A stretch of DNA of 20,576 bases, taken from NCBI GenBank assembly GCA_002311915.1, contig DCAF01000055.1:1110-21685 (forward strand), written 5' to 3'. The notes below the pieces were generated by a model, which saw only the letters and a program-made list of their open reading frames with translations, did not search any database and was not told the DNA's origin. The translations under genes were made by a program, and so were the position numbers. The stretch is from Sulfurovum sp. UBA1140. GTDB lineage: Bacteria; Campylobacterota; Campylobacteria; Campylobacterales; Sulfurovaceae. How positions within the stretch are numbered: the stretch's first letter is position 1; each line of letters opens with the position of its first letter. Shown in pieces: positions 1 through 7,281 of the stretch.

Positions 1-386
1 ATTTTTTTACTAGATTTCCCATCTTTAATATTGGCACAAACAAAACCTCCTACTCGCATAGGCGATTTGATTTTAGAGTTTCGCTCAACAATAGAGATAG
101 AGGTGTTGGTCAGATGTATCTCTCCTAATTTCAGAGAGTTCATCAGCATATACTGAGCAAGTTGTTTCTCATTTTGGGGATTTAGAGCTACGAATTTAGC
201 GTGTATCTCATTCTCTATATAGGCGATTTTAAAATTCATCGCCTTAAAGACTTTGCCATTGCTGTGTTTATATCCCTCATGCTCTTTGTCATCTAATGCT
301 GTGTAGATGTAAGATTGAAAGAGTTTGGATATCACTCTTCTGATAGGTAGGTTTTTTGTTGGTAGTTTTGTTTTTATTATTAACAT
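1..386 (-). CDS. Cas6-like CRISPR RNA endoribonuclease (5' part, runs off the left edge)
   Basis: An open frame of 128 codons starts with ATG at 386 and is still open at base 1, so only the N-terminal half is visible. The product begins MLIIKTKLPTKNLP, followed by a basic helix (RRVISKLFQSYIYTAL), then GYKHSNGKVFKAMNFKI and a second strand EIHAKFVALN. This layout of a first ferredoxin strand ending in 'LP', a helix, and then a 'GK.FK...FKI' strand is that of RAMP proteins of the Cas6 family, which cut precursor CRISPR RNA at repeats in type I and III systems. The glycine-rich loop and C-terminal RAMP domain would lie outside the window, as would any cas operon or repeat array. No Shine-Dalgarno sequence precedes the ATG; a -10 element ends 7 nt before it. 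The assignment rests on pattern alone, and another RAMP protein is possible. Confidence 0.5.
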   Translation of the reverse strand, partial: MLIIKTKLPTKNLPIRRVISKLFQSYIYTALDDKEHEGYKHSNGKVFKAMNFKIAYIENEIHAKFVALNPQNEKQLAQYMLMNSLKLGEIHLTNTSISIVERNSKIKSPMRVGGFVCANIKDGKSSKK

Positions 387-392
387 GAGGGG

Positions 393-398
393 ATTATA
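393..398 (-). promoter_or_regulatory. Extended -10 of the Cas6-like gene, predicting a leaderless mRNA
   Basis: Read on the minus strand the sequence is TGCTATAATCCCCTCATG: a perfect TATAAT with a TG extension. The last base of the hexamer is 7 nt before the A of the ATG, so the expected +1 is the start codon itself. There is no ribosome-binding site, which agrees with leaderless translation. The same TGCTATAAT string precedes lpxC. Confidence 0.5.
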
Positions 399-407
399 GC
401 AGAAATG

Positions 408-429
408 GAGACAAGGGCTGTCTCTTTTT
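408..429. terminator. Hairpin between the licD-type gene and the Cas6-like gene
   Basis: GAGACA (408-413) pairs with TGTCTC (419-424) around a 5-nt loop, followed on the plus strand by five T. In the direction of the flanking genes (minus) the stem is followed only by CATTTCT, a poor U-tract. It could therefore be a weak terminator for the licD-type operon, or a stronger one against antisense transcription into it. Confidence 0.4.
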
Positions 430-443
430 AAAAGATTAAATTT

Positions 444-1208
444 CTACTTCTCTATTCGCATCTCACATGCATGTACTGTCTGCTTCTCTTTAGGTGGAAT
501 CTCCATATAGCTTTTTGAATAGAGGGTGATTAAGTAGTGGTCACAATCGTTGGGTACAAAAAACTCTATCCCCTCGAACTTCATCTTTTTAAGTGGATAA
601 ATGGCGTTATAATCAAAAGCACCTGCTACATCTGGCATTTTTCCACTATAGATAACATTGGTACCATTTTTTTTCTCCCAACCGATATGTAGCCTCTCTA
701 AACTCTTTTTTAAAAATTTTCTAATTCGGCTACAGTTAAACTTTTTGGCAGAGAAAAATCGAATGGCACTAAAAGAGTATTGATAAAACAGGTGGTTTAT
801 TTTGGTTTCGTTAATGGCAAACATTGGGAAAATATCAATAAAAACACCTTGATGATAGACAACCTCTTTACCCTCTTCATGAAACTCTATAATGGTTGCT
901 TTATCGGAACGAATTTTCATATAATCAAAAGGAAATGAAGGGTCGGTGGTTTTATTTTGTAAAAACATCCCCTCTGCCAATTCACTCTGAGCAATTTTAG
1001 CAAAAGTTCGATAATCTTCAACAGGCATTGAGATATCTATATCATCATCCCAAGGAATAAAACCATCATGCCTAACGGCTCCCAACAGTGTACCACTGTC
1101 TAACCAATACTCTAAATTATGTTTTTGACAGATGGCATCAAACTTTACCAACATCTCTAACATAATAGCTTGAGCCTCTTTTAATACCTTTGGGTCAATA
1201 TTTCCCAT
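444..1208 (-). CDS. LicD family phosphotransferase
   Basis: This 254-residue protein carries the LicD/fukutin nucleotidyltransferase-fold signature at residues 38-59. SGTLLGAVRHDGF is followed by IPWDDDIDI, whose acidic cluster binds the metal. The C-terminal third has the usual LicD ending with FEGIEFFVPND, YL..LYS.SYM and PP. LicD enzymes move a phospho-substituent (classically phosphocholine, also other CDP-activated alcohols) from a CDP donor to a sugar of a surface glycan, at the cytoplasmic face. No signal peptide or membrane segment is seen. The gene is last in a three-gene operon; its ATG lies 3 nt after the aminotransferase stop without an evident Shine-Dalgarno sequence, so translational coupling is likely. 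The CDP donor is presumably made by the cytidylyltransferase two genes upstream. The transferred group is unknown. Confidence 0.85.
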   Translation of the reverse strand: MGNIDPKVLKEAQAIMLEMLVKFDAICQKHNLEYWLDSGTLLGAVRHDGFIPWDDDIDISMPVEDYRTFAKIAQSELAEGMFLQNKTTDPSFPFDYMKIRSDKATIIEFHEEGKEVVYHQGVFIDIFPMFAINETKINHLFYQYSFSAIRFFSAKKFNCSRIRKFLKKSLERLHIGWEKKNGTNVIYSGKMPDVAGAFDYNAIYPLKKMKFEGIEFFVPNDCDHYLITLYSKSYMEIPPKEKQTVHACEMRIEK

Positions 1209-1211
1209 TTA

Positions 1212-2291
1212 TTATTTTCTATCTATTTTATAATAATCATAAAGAGCATTAATAAGTACATCGGTATAAGCTCTGGTCATATCACCCATGTGTGAAACTC
1301 TAAAAATAGTATCTCTCTCTGCTCCACCATTGGGGCAGACCATTACTTTGTATCCATCTTCTAAAGCATTCACTATATCCATTGCACTTTTACCATCGGT
1401 TGGTGTCAGTGTGGTCATTGCATTGGGCATAAATGGCGTATAAGCTTTAAGTGGTAAATCTTTAATGCTCTCTCTAAAATACTCAGCTATCGCTTTAGCT
1501 GATTTAATACTCTGCTCTACGCCACCTCTTCGCTCAATTTGTGCCAATCTGGCTTCGAGTTGAAGCATAATGGTCACAGCAGGAGTATAAGGAGTCTGCC
1601 CTCGCTCACCATTGCTTAAATAGTCTTTAAAGTTAAAATAGAGATTTTTAACCTCTTGAACACGTGCCAATGCACTAGGAGCCAAAATAACCATCGTAAG
1701 CCCAGGAGGCAAAGCCAAACCTTTTTGACTACTGGCAATCACCACATCTATATTTTGAGCCGACATATCAATAGGGTCGGTCACCAACATACTAATGGCA
1801 TCTACAATGAAAAACATATCATTTTTCTTGGCATACGCACCCATCGCCTCTAAATCATACAGATGCCCCACACTGGTCTCATGAGCATTGACAATTAGTG
1901 AAGTGTAGTTCTCTTTTGGAGCCAAGGTGGCTATATCATGAAGATTGGTGTTTTTTACTTTAAAGTCTGTATGGGGAATATCATGCGTCGCACAAATGTT
2001 CACAAATCGACCTCCAAAACCACCACCATGTACCACCAAAGCGTTGTCATCTTTGGTAAGTAGATTCATTACTACCGACTCCATTCCTGCTGTTCCTGAC
2101 GCGGTTAAAAAGATAACTTTTGAACCCTCTGGTGCATTAACCATCTTTAATAGCCCTTTTTCACAAGCATAAGTCACATCAGAAAACTCACAATTTCTAA
2201 AATAAGGGGTCTGCTTTGCCCCCACTTCTAAAATTTCATCAGACATCTTAACAGGTCCTGGGGTAAAAATGTAATAATCCTCATATATCAT
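1212..2291 (-). CDS. Class V aminotransferase of the alanine/serine-glyoxylate type
   Basis: This 359-residue PLP enzyme of fold type I, class V, begins with the family motif FTPGPV. It has TASGTAGMESVV in the cofactor phosphate-binding region, the conserved Asp in VDAISM, and the PLP lysine in SSQKGLALPPGL. That lysine motif is closer to the alanine-glyoxylate/serine-pyruvate group (SQKGL.LPPGL) than to 2-aminoethylphosphonate transaminase PhnW (SANKC..GVPG), so I do not call it phnW. Its place between a cytidylyltransferase/oxidoreductase fusion and a LicD gene implies that it aminates the small alcohol-phosphate or carbonyl precursor that is then CDP-activated. Serinol phosphate and ethanolamine-like compounds are possible, but this is inference. 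A strong AAGGAG sits 8 nt upstream of the ATG, inside the last codons of the preceding gene; the intergenic gap is 3 nt. Confidence 0.8.
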   Translation of the reverse strand: MIYEDYYIFTPGPVKMSDEILEVGAKQTPYFRNCEFSDVTYACEKGLLKMVNAPEGSKVIFLTASGTAGMESVVMNLLTKDDNALVVHGGGFGGRFVNICATHDIPHTDFKVKNTNLHDIATLAPKENYTSLIVNAHETSVGHLYDLEAMGAYAKKNDMFFIVDAISMLVTDPIDMSAQNIDVVIASSQKGLALPPGLTMVILAPSALARVQEVKNLYFNFKDYLSNGERGQTPYTPAVTIMLQLEARLAQIERRGGVEQSIKSAKAIAEYFRESIKDLPLKAYTPFMPNAMTTLTPTDGKSAMDIVNALEDGYKVMVCPNGGAERDTIFRVSHMGDMTRAYTDVLINALYDYYKIDRK

Positions 2292-2294
2292 AAA

Positions 2295-3659
2295 CTAATT
2301 CTCCTTCTTTTTGTTTTCTTTTTTATTCTCATTGTATTCTAATAAAACTCGGTTGATCCCAATCATATCTGATAGCGTTAACATTTTAGATTTACGTTTT
2401 CCCCGTTGAATCAATGAACTAAATTCAGCAATCATATAACGCAATCCACACCCCTCAAACTCATAGGTAAACTGGTAACTCTTATGGGTATCTTCAAATC
2501 TAAAATAGAATGTTTTGGTTAACCACCACGGTGCAGGAATATAAACATACCCTTTGGTTCCAGAGATAATCGCATCTTCTTCAGACTTTAAACCTGTGGC
2601 TACTTTAGATACCCCCAATGCACGATTTTTATGCTTGGTAATAATTAAATTACTCACATCATAACCACTCTCATTGTCGTCAAAAAAGGTAATGTCTTTA
2701 CTTTTTCCTAAAACTTTATTAACCAACAAAGAGGTATAACTTGATAAAAGATTGGTTGCCCCCTGCTCAATAAATGAGTCAGGATACGCCTTCTCTTTAT
2801 ACAACGAAGTACGGGTGACTCGAACCTCTTTTATCTCACCAATAGTTCCTCTTTCTAGCTCTCGAAGCAACTGATTAAACGCAGGAAGAAAAGCCGTTTT
2901 TAGTGCAGCTAACAGCACACGTTTCTCTTTTTTTGCTAAAGATAAAAGCTCTTTTAGCTCCCCTTTTTCTAAAGTCAAAGGATTTTCACACAACACGTGT
3001 TTTCCTGCCTCTAATGCTTTTTTTATTAGTATATAGTGCTTTTTTAACGAAGTATTAATATAAACTGCCCAGATAGAAGAGTCTAAAAATTCATCATAGT
3101 TGGCATGACCATATTTAATGGTATCATTGTTGTTGGTAAACTCTTTAACTGCTAAAAAATCATCAGCATAAATACGATTAATCTTTATATTAGAGACATA
3201 TTTTGCCTCATCAATAAACGCTTCGGTATCACGACCCAACCCTACGATACCCAGTTTAATGGTATCAAAGGTCTCTTTACGAAGTTTGGTACTTGATATC
3301 CCTTCGGTTCGTGCCAAATACTCCACATGGGTATACTCGTTAAGATAATCAAACGCTCCTACCCAATCATCACCAATGGCAAAAACATCTACATTGTATT
3401 TGTGTATATCTTCTACTTTTTGGTTTTTATGTGTCTCCACAATAACCTTATCTACAAAATCTAAAGCCTCTATGGCTTTGACCCTCTTCTTAGTACTTTC
3501 AGAAACATTTAGCTTTCCTCTTGAACGATCATAGTTCTCATCGGTTACACCAACAATAAGATAATCCCCCAATGCCTTGGCTCTTTTAAGTAGATTCATA
3601 TGTCCAATATGCAACATGTCATACGTTCCATAGGTAATAATAGTTTTTTTGTTTCGCAT
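2295..3659 (-). CDS. Fusion of TagD-like cytidylyltransferase and Gfo/Idh/MocA oxidoreductase
   Basis: This 454-residue protein has two domains. Residues 5-128 match glycerol-3-phosphate cytidylyltransferase (TagD). They include GTYDMLHIGH with the HxGH nucleotide motif at 17-20, GDDWVGAFDYL near 96-106 and RTEGISSTK at 117-125. Such enzymes make a CDP-alcohol from CTP and an alcohol phosphate. From residue 134 a Rossmann domain begins (IKLGIVGLG, 137-142), followed by KKALEAGKHVLCENPLTL and a Gfo/Idh/MocA C-terminal region. The family's EKP motif reads ENP (225-227), so its conserved lysine is absent. The gene opens a three-gene operon; AAGGGG lies about 9 nt before the ATG, and an 8-bp-arm palindrome lies further upstream. 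Likely role: to produce and CDP-activate the substituent transferred by the LicD protein. The exact substrate cannot be read from sequence. Confidence 0.75.
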   Translation of the reverse strand: MRNKKTIITYGTYDMLHIGHMNLLKRAKALGDYLIVGVTDENYDRSRGKLNVSESTKKRVKAIEALDFVDKVIVETHKNQKVEDIHKYNVDVFAIGDDWVGAFDYLNEYTHVEYLARTEGISSTKLRKETFDTIKLGIVGLGRDTEAFIDEAKYVSNIKINRIYADDFLAVKEFTNNNDTIKYGHANYDEFLDSSIWAVYINTSLKKHYILIKKALEAGKHVLCENPLTLEKGELKELLSLAKKEKRVLLAALKTAFLPAFNQLLRELERGTIGEIKEVRVTRTSLYKEKAYPDSFIEQGATNLLSSYTSLLVNKVLGKSKDITFFDDNESGYDVSNLIITKHKNRALGVSKVATGLKSEEDAIISGTKGYVYIPAPWWLTKTFYFRFEDTHKSYQFTYEFEGCGLRYMIAEFSSLIQRGKRKSKMLTLSDMIGINRVLLEYNENKKENKKKEN

Positions 3660-3680
3660 CTATTTGATTTCCCCTTTCAA

Positions 3681-3700
3681 TTTGTAATTATTATTACAAA
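3681..3700. repeat. 20-bp palindrome upstream of the surface-decoration operon
   Basis: TTTGTAAT (3681-3688) and ATTACAAA (3693-3700) form perfect 8-bp arms around a 4-nt spacer. The palindrome ends 21 nt before the start codon at 3659 and just upstream of the ribosome-binding site. A second short palindrome, TTGTATACAA, lies at 3708-3717 and contains a possible -10 (TACAAT on the minus strand, 3707-3712). It could be an operator for a repressor or a 5' mRNA hairpin. Confidence 0.35.
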
Positions 3701-3749
3701 TAGTCTATTGTATACAAGAGGGATGAAAGCAATGAGCCTCTACCTTTAT

Positions 3750-3790
3750 AAAAAATGATGCTATTATACACATATTTTAGCGATAATAGC
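3750..3790 (-). terminator. Intrinsic terminator of the feo operon
   Basis: On the minus strand, just after the feoB stop, GCTATTAT (3783-3790) pairs perfectly with ATAATAGC (3760-3767) across a 15-nt loop. After a 4-nt spacer come six T (3750-3755). The stem is AT-rich and therefore of modest stability. The 3' arm also contains TATAAT (3763-3768), so it could double as, or be mistaken for, a -10 element of the downstream operon. Confidence 0.5.
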
Positions 3791-3794
3791 GTAA

Positions 3795-5900
3795 TTAAAC
3801 CAAAATCCGATACGTAATAAACGACAATACCCAAGCCACAAAAGTCGTAAAGAGAAACAGATAAAAGAGATACCTATACCCACCAGCCTCTTTGGCAAAG
3901 ACCATTGATGCTGCCAAACAAGGCAAGTAAATCATAACAAAGACAATAAATGCCATTGCCGAAGCAAACGATACATTGGCTTGAAGTGCTGAAATCAATG
4001 AAGCGTTCCCCTCATCGACATCATCACCCACAGCGTAAAGAACACCAAGGGTTGAAACCACTACCTCTTTGGCTGCCAATCCTGTTTCAAGGGCTACTGC
4101 CATCTTCCAGTCAAACCCAAGTGGAGCAAAGAATGGCTCTGATGCTTTTCCTATCTGACCCAAGTAGCTACCCTCTAACTCTGCCAGTTGTAGTTCATTT
4201 TTCAATGAGGCTATCTTCACCTCATCACCACTAGCTTGGTCTATTTTGACCTCATACTCTGCACCCAATATTGGCTGTTTTGGATACGCCGTCGCAAACC
4301 AAATCAACATGGAAGCAGCCAAAATAAAGGTACCTGCTTTTTTCAAGTACCCCATTGCTTTACTATAAACAGTGTGCCATATCAGAGCCAATGAAGGCAT
4401 ACGATATTTTGGCATCTCCATTACAAATGGCTCATCTTCACCTTTAAAGACAAAGATTCTAAGTATCTTAGCCATCACCAAACCAAGTAATGCTCCTGCT
4501 ATATAGATAATAAAAAGAATATCTCCTGCCTGTTCTGCCCCAAAAAATGCCCCTGCAAAAAGAACATAGACGGGCAGTTTTGCCCCACATGACATAAACC
4601 CAAGTATAAATAGCGTAATGAGTCTATCTTTTTCACTTTTTAGCGTTCGTGTGGACATATAGGCAGGAACGGTACAACCAAAGCCTGTTACCAAGGGGAT
4701 AAAACTCTTGCCATGCAGTCCAAACTTATGGAAAAATCCATCCAACATAAAAGCAACACGGCTCATATATCCTGTGGTCTCTAAAAGAGCTAAACCGATA
4801 TAGAGAATAATAATATTGGGCAAGAACATCACAACAGCCCCCACTCCAGGGATAATACCATCAACAATCAAACTTTTTGTCCCCTCATGAGGAATAATCG
4901 CCCCCACTATCTCACCAAATGCACCAAACCCTGCATCTATCAAATCCATTGGCACTGCACCCAGCTCAAAAGTCAGCTGAAATAACGCCCACATAAAGAA
5001 GAGGAATATGGGGATACCGACAACTTTGTTGAGCAGAATATCATCTATCTTTTTGGTCAATGTCTTTTGACCTTTTTTCCTATGACAGGTGACTGTCTCC
5101 ATACGGATACCTCGGGCGATAGCAATATATTCACTAGCCTTAATATCGGTAATATTTTTACTATCATGGTGGGTATAGATATGTTCCAAAGAAGCGACAA
5201 TTCGTGGTTGTAACTCTATCATAATTGGTTTTGAATGTAACTCTTGGTAGAGGTCTTTGTCTTCAAATAGTATTCGTATCGCCATCTCTCGTGAGCTTAA
5301 ATCTCGAAGTTTAAAAGCTCGTTCATCAAAGAAAGTGCTTAGTGCCAAAATCTCCTCTTCTACAGGGTTAGAGTAGATGATATTGGAGTTGTCTCGATGT
5401 GGGGAATCGGCTATATCATGTATCTTCTCTAGCAACTCCTCCACACCCTCTTTGGTATTGGCAGAGACCAAAATAACAGGCACACCGATAATCGCTTCGA
5501 GCTGTTTTACATCTATCTCTAAACCCTCTTTTTTAGCCTCGTCAGCCATATTAAGAGCCAATACCATCTTTTTGTTTAGTTTTAAAAGCTCCAAAGTCAA
5601 CAGTAAGTTTCGCTGTAAATGCGTAGAATCAAGAACATTGATAATAACATCATACTCTTCATTAAGCAGATAGTCATAAGCAACTTTTTCATCTTGTGAA
5701 TACCCACGAATGGAGTAAGTCCCTGGCAAATCCACCATCTCAAACATATGGCAGTGGTGTTCAAAACAGAGTTCAGTCTTCTCGACCGTCACCCCTGAAA
5801 AGTTCCCCACTTTAAGACTGTTTGAGCCACTCATGGCATTAATTAGCATCGACTTCCCTACATTGGGTTGACCTGCCAAGACAATTTTAATCGCATCCAT
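3795..5900 (-). CDS. feoB: Ferrous iron transport protein B
   Basis: This 701-residue inner-membrane ferrous iron transporter has an N-terminal cytoplasmic GTPase domain. Visible are G1 GQPNVGKS (10-17), G2 region GNFSGVTVEK (32-41), G3 DLPG (57-60), G4 NMAD (117-120, the FeoB variant of NKxD) and G5 SANTKEG from 146. After a helical linker come the hydrophobic transmembrane segments, with the gate motifs VTGFGCTVPAYMSTRTL (conserved Cys) and AAKEVVVSTLGVLY. The length is usual for FeoB and the protein is complete. Its ATG overlaps the feoA stop in TAATG, so translation is coupled. It is the last gene of porin-feoA-feoB and is probably repressed by Fur through the palindrome upstream of the porin. 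Confidence 0.97.
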   Translation of the reverse strand: MDAIKIVLAGQPNVGKSMLINAMSGSNSLKVGNFSGVTVEKTELCFEHHCHMFEMVDLPGTYSIRGYSQDEKVAYDYLLNEEYDVIINVLDSTHLQRNLLLTLELLKLNKKMVLALNMADEAKKEGLEIDVKQLEAIIGVPVILVSANTKEGVEELLEKIHDIADSPHRDNSNIIYSNPVEEEILALSTFFDERAFKLRDLSSREMAIRILFEDKDLYQELHSKPIMIELQPRIVASLEHIYTHHDSKNITDIKASEYIAIARGIRMETVTCHRKKGQKTLTKKIDDILLNKVVGIPIFLFFMWALFQLTFELGAVPMDLIDAGFGAFGEIVGAIIPHEGTKSLIVDGIIPGVGAVVMFLPNIIILYIGLALLETTGYMSRVAFMLDGFFHKFGLHGKSFIPLVTGFGCTVPAYMSTRTLKSEKDRLITLFILGFMSCGAKLPVYVLFAGAFFGAEQAGDILFIIYIAGALLGLVMAKILRIFVFKGEDEPFVMEMPKYRMPSLALIWHTVYSKAMGYLKKAGTFILAASMLIWFATAYPKQPILGAEYEVKIDQASGDEVKIASLKNELQLAELEGSYLGQIGKASEPFFAPLGFDWKMAVALETGLAAKEVVVSTLGVLYAVGDDVDEGNASLISALQANVSFASAMAFIVFVMIYLPCLAASMVFAKEAGGYRYLFYLFLFTTFVAWVLSFITYRILV

Positions 5901-6124
5901 TATATCTTCTCCACTTCTATATCTACCGCTTCACTTCTGCGTAGTCCAATAAGCGTACCATCAACCAGTATCTCCACGGTCTGATTGCCCACTGAATAAG
6001 CCTCAACACTAAACTCACTACCTCTAGCCACGCCAAATGAGACCAATCTAGCCTTTAGTGACGCATCGGTATCTATCTTTATAATAATGGCTCTGTCGCC
6101 TTTTTTTAGTTCTGAAAGTTTCAT
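5900..6124 (-). CDS. feoA: Ferrous iron transport protein A
   Basis: This 74-residue SH3-like domain protein has the FeoA pattern: MKLSELKKGDRAII at the start, LVSFGVARGSEFSV in the middle (the 'L..lG...G..v' motif) and a C-terminal LIGLRRSEAVDIEV. FeoA is a small cytoplasmic protein that interacts with FeoB and is needed for full ferrous iron uptake. AGGAA lies 6 nt before the ATG, and the gene starts 9 nt after the porin stop. The stop codon shares one base with the feoB start. Confidence 0.95.
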   Translation of the reverse strand: MKLSELKKGDRAIIIKIDTDASLKARLVSFGVARGSEFSVEAYSVGNQTVEILVDGTLIGLRRSEAVDIEVEKI

Positions 6125-6133
6125 CTCTATTTC

Positions 6134-7204
6134 CTAAAAATTATAATTTGCAAAAAATCTAACCATATTACCATCATCATACATATCCGAATAGATTAAA
6201 TCGAGTGTATGGTTACCATTAACGGCGTAACTTATAACATAGTCTGTCTCATTTTCACCTTTGTCAAAAGCGACATGGGTCAATGCCAAAGTTACATCAG
6301 TAATCGCATACTCAGCTCCTACCAAAATCGCCTCTTGGTCAAGAACTTCTGCTACCGTATGGTCTTCACTAGAGGTAAAAAATGGACCTCCACCAAAACC
6401 ATTGGCAACTGTACCATCTACTCTATTATAAGCTGTACTAAGTGCCAACTCTCCAAAATTCATACCTACCGAGACTCCAAAAGCAGAGTTCTCGTTATCT
6501 TGGTCGGTATATTGCACAGCAAGATTAAACTGCTCGGTCTCGTATCCTGCTTCTACATAGTTAAAATTAGCATCATCTAGTTTGTAGTGCCATGCTTGGA
6601 GTGTAGTGTTCTCTACACCCTCATAAATCACACCTGCTGTCAATACAGCATCACCTGAACCTTGCATCTCATTAAACTGTTCAGGCGTATCGGTATCAAC
6701 CCCTGACCATTTATCCAAAGAGGCTAAAACAATGGTAGTATCTGTAATATCTTGATTGATAAGCGTATAACCCTCAAAAGTGTTTGGAATCATCCCAATA
6801 TCATCACTATCAGCATAAGGCGTATCAACAATCTGTCGCCCTGCTTTGATGCTGGTTTTGCCTAAATCAGCTTGAATATAGGCTTCACCAACAATGCTAT
6901 AGCTGTCGTTATTGGAGTCTAAGAACATCCCCTCTTTGTCTTTTCCAAAGAGTGCATTGGTGGTATAAAAGGTAGCCCCCAAGCTAATACCTTTAAGTGG
7001 GTCAGTTTTAACTCCAAGGCTTCCACCCAAGGCAACAGTTGAAGCAGTTCCACCTTTGTCATCTTCAATACGAACAACTCCCAATCTTAGTTGCCCCTCT
7101 GTTTGTGCATTGGTAAATGCCTCTTTTAGACTCTCTGCTCCCATGACGCTTGTGGTGCCAAATAGTAGTGCTGTTAGTGTTGAAACTGTTAATACTCTTA
7201 TCAT
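6134..7204 (-). CDS. Outer-membrane Opr-type porin
   Basis: An N-terminal signal peptide (MIRVLTVSTLTALLFGTTSV, cleavage expected after MGA) is followed by about 330 residues of alternating short beta strands. The protein ends in ...VRFFANYNF with the terminal Phe typical of outer-membrane barrels. It resembles Campylobacterota porins of the Opr/OprD-like family; the early 'QLRLGVVRIEDD' strand and 'IKAGRQ' are characteristic. Two starts are possible. ATG at 7210 (MKMIRV) has its AGGG only 3 nt away, whereas ATG at 7204 has it at 9 nt, so I prefer 7204. The gene heads an operon with feoAB and lies just downstream of a Fur-box-like palindrome. It probably supplies outer-membrane permeability for iron or a small iron chelate, but the substrate is inference. 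Confidence 0.8.
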   Translation of the reverse strand: MIRVLTVSTLTALLFGTTSVMGAESLKEAFTNAQTEGQLRLGVVRIEDDKGGTASTVALGGSLGVKTDPLKGISLGATFYTTNALFGKDKEGMFLDSNNDSYSIVGEAYIQADLGKTSIKAGRQIVDTPYADSDDIGMIPNTFEGYTLINQDITDTTIVLASLDKWSGVDTDTPEQFNEMQGSGDAVLTAGVIYEGVENTTLQAWHYKLDDANFNYVEAGYETEQFNLAVQYTDQDNENSAFGVSVGMNFGELALSTAYNRVDGTVANGFGGGPFFTSSEDHTVAEVLDQEAILVGAEYAITDVTLALTHVAFDKGENETDYVISYAVNGNHTLDLIYSDMYDDGNMVRFFANYNF

Positions 7205-7266
7205 CTTCATAATCCCTAATCATTTTGCTAAGAGAATGATAGAGAATATCAACTTAATAGGAGATT

Positions 7267-7281
7267 AAATGATAATCATTT
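7267..7281. promoter_or_regulatory. Fur-box-like operator upstream of porin-feoAB
   Basis: AAATGATAATCATTT is a perfect 7-1-7 inverted repeat centred on 7274. It contains TGATAATCATT, a close match to the Fur consensus core (GATAATGATAATCATTATC). It lies about 60-75 bp upstream of the porin start, over the expected promoter. It adjoins the 3' end of the GGDEF-EAL gene, so it can only sensibly act on porin-feoA-feoB. Confidence 0.75.

Noticed and set aside
1212..2291. Calling the aminotransferase PhnW and the cassette a phosphonate pathway
   Set aside because: The PLP-lysine motif is SQKGLALPPGL, not the PhnW SANKC type, and no phosphonate-forming gene (PEP mutase, phosphonopyruvate decarboxylase) is in the window.
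3763..3768. TATAAT on the minus strand as the main promoter of the decoration operon
   Set aside because: It lies inside the 3' arm of the probable feo terminator hairpin, which explains the sequence; a dual role cannot be excluded but is not needed.
3950..5673. Plus-strand frames within feoB (3950-4234, 5377-5673)
   Set aside because: They are antisense shadows of a complete, well-conserved feoB and have no start signals.
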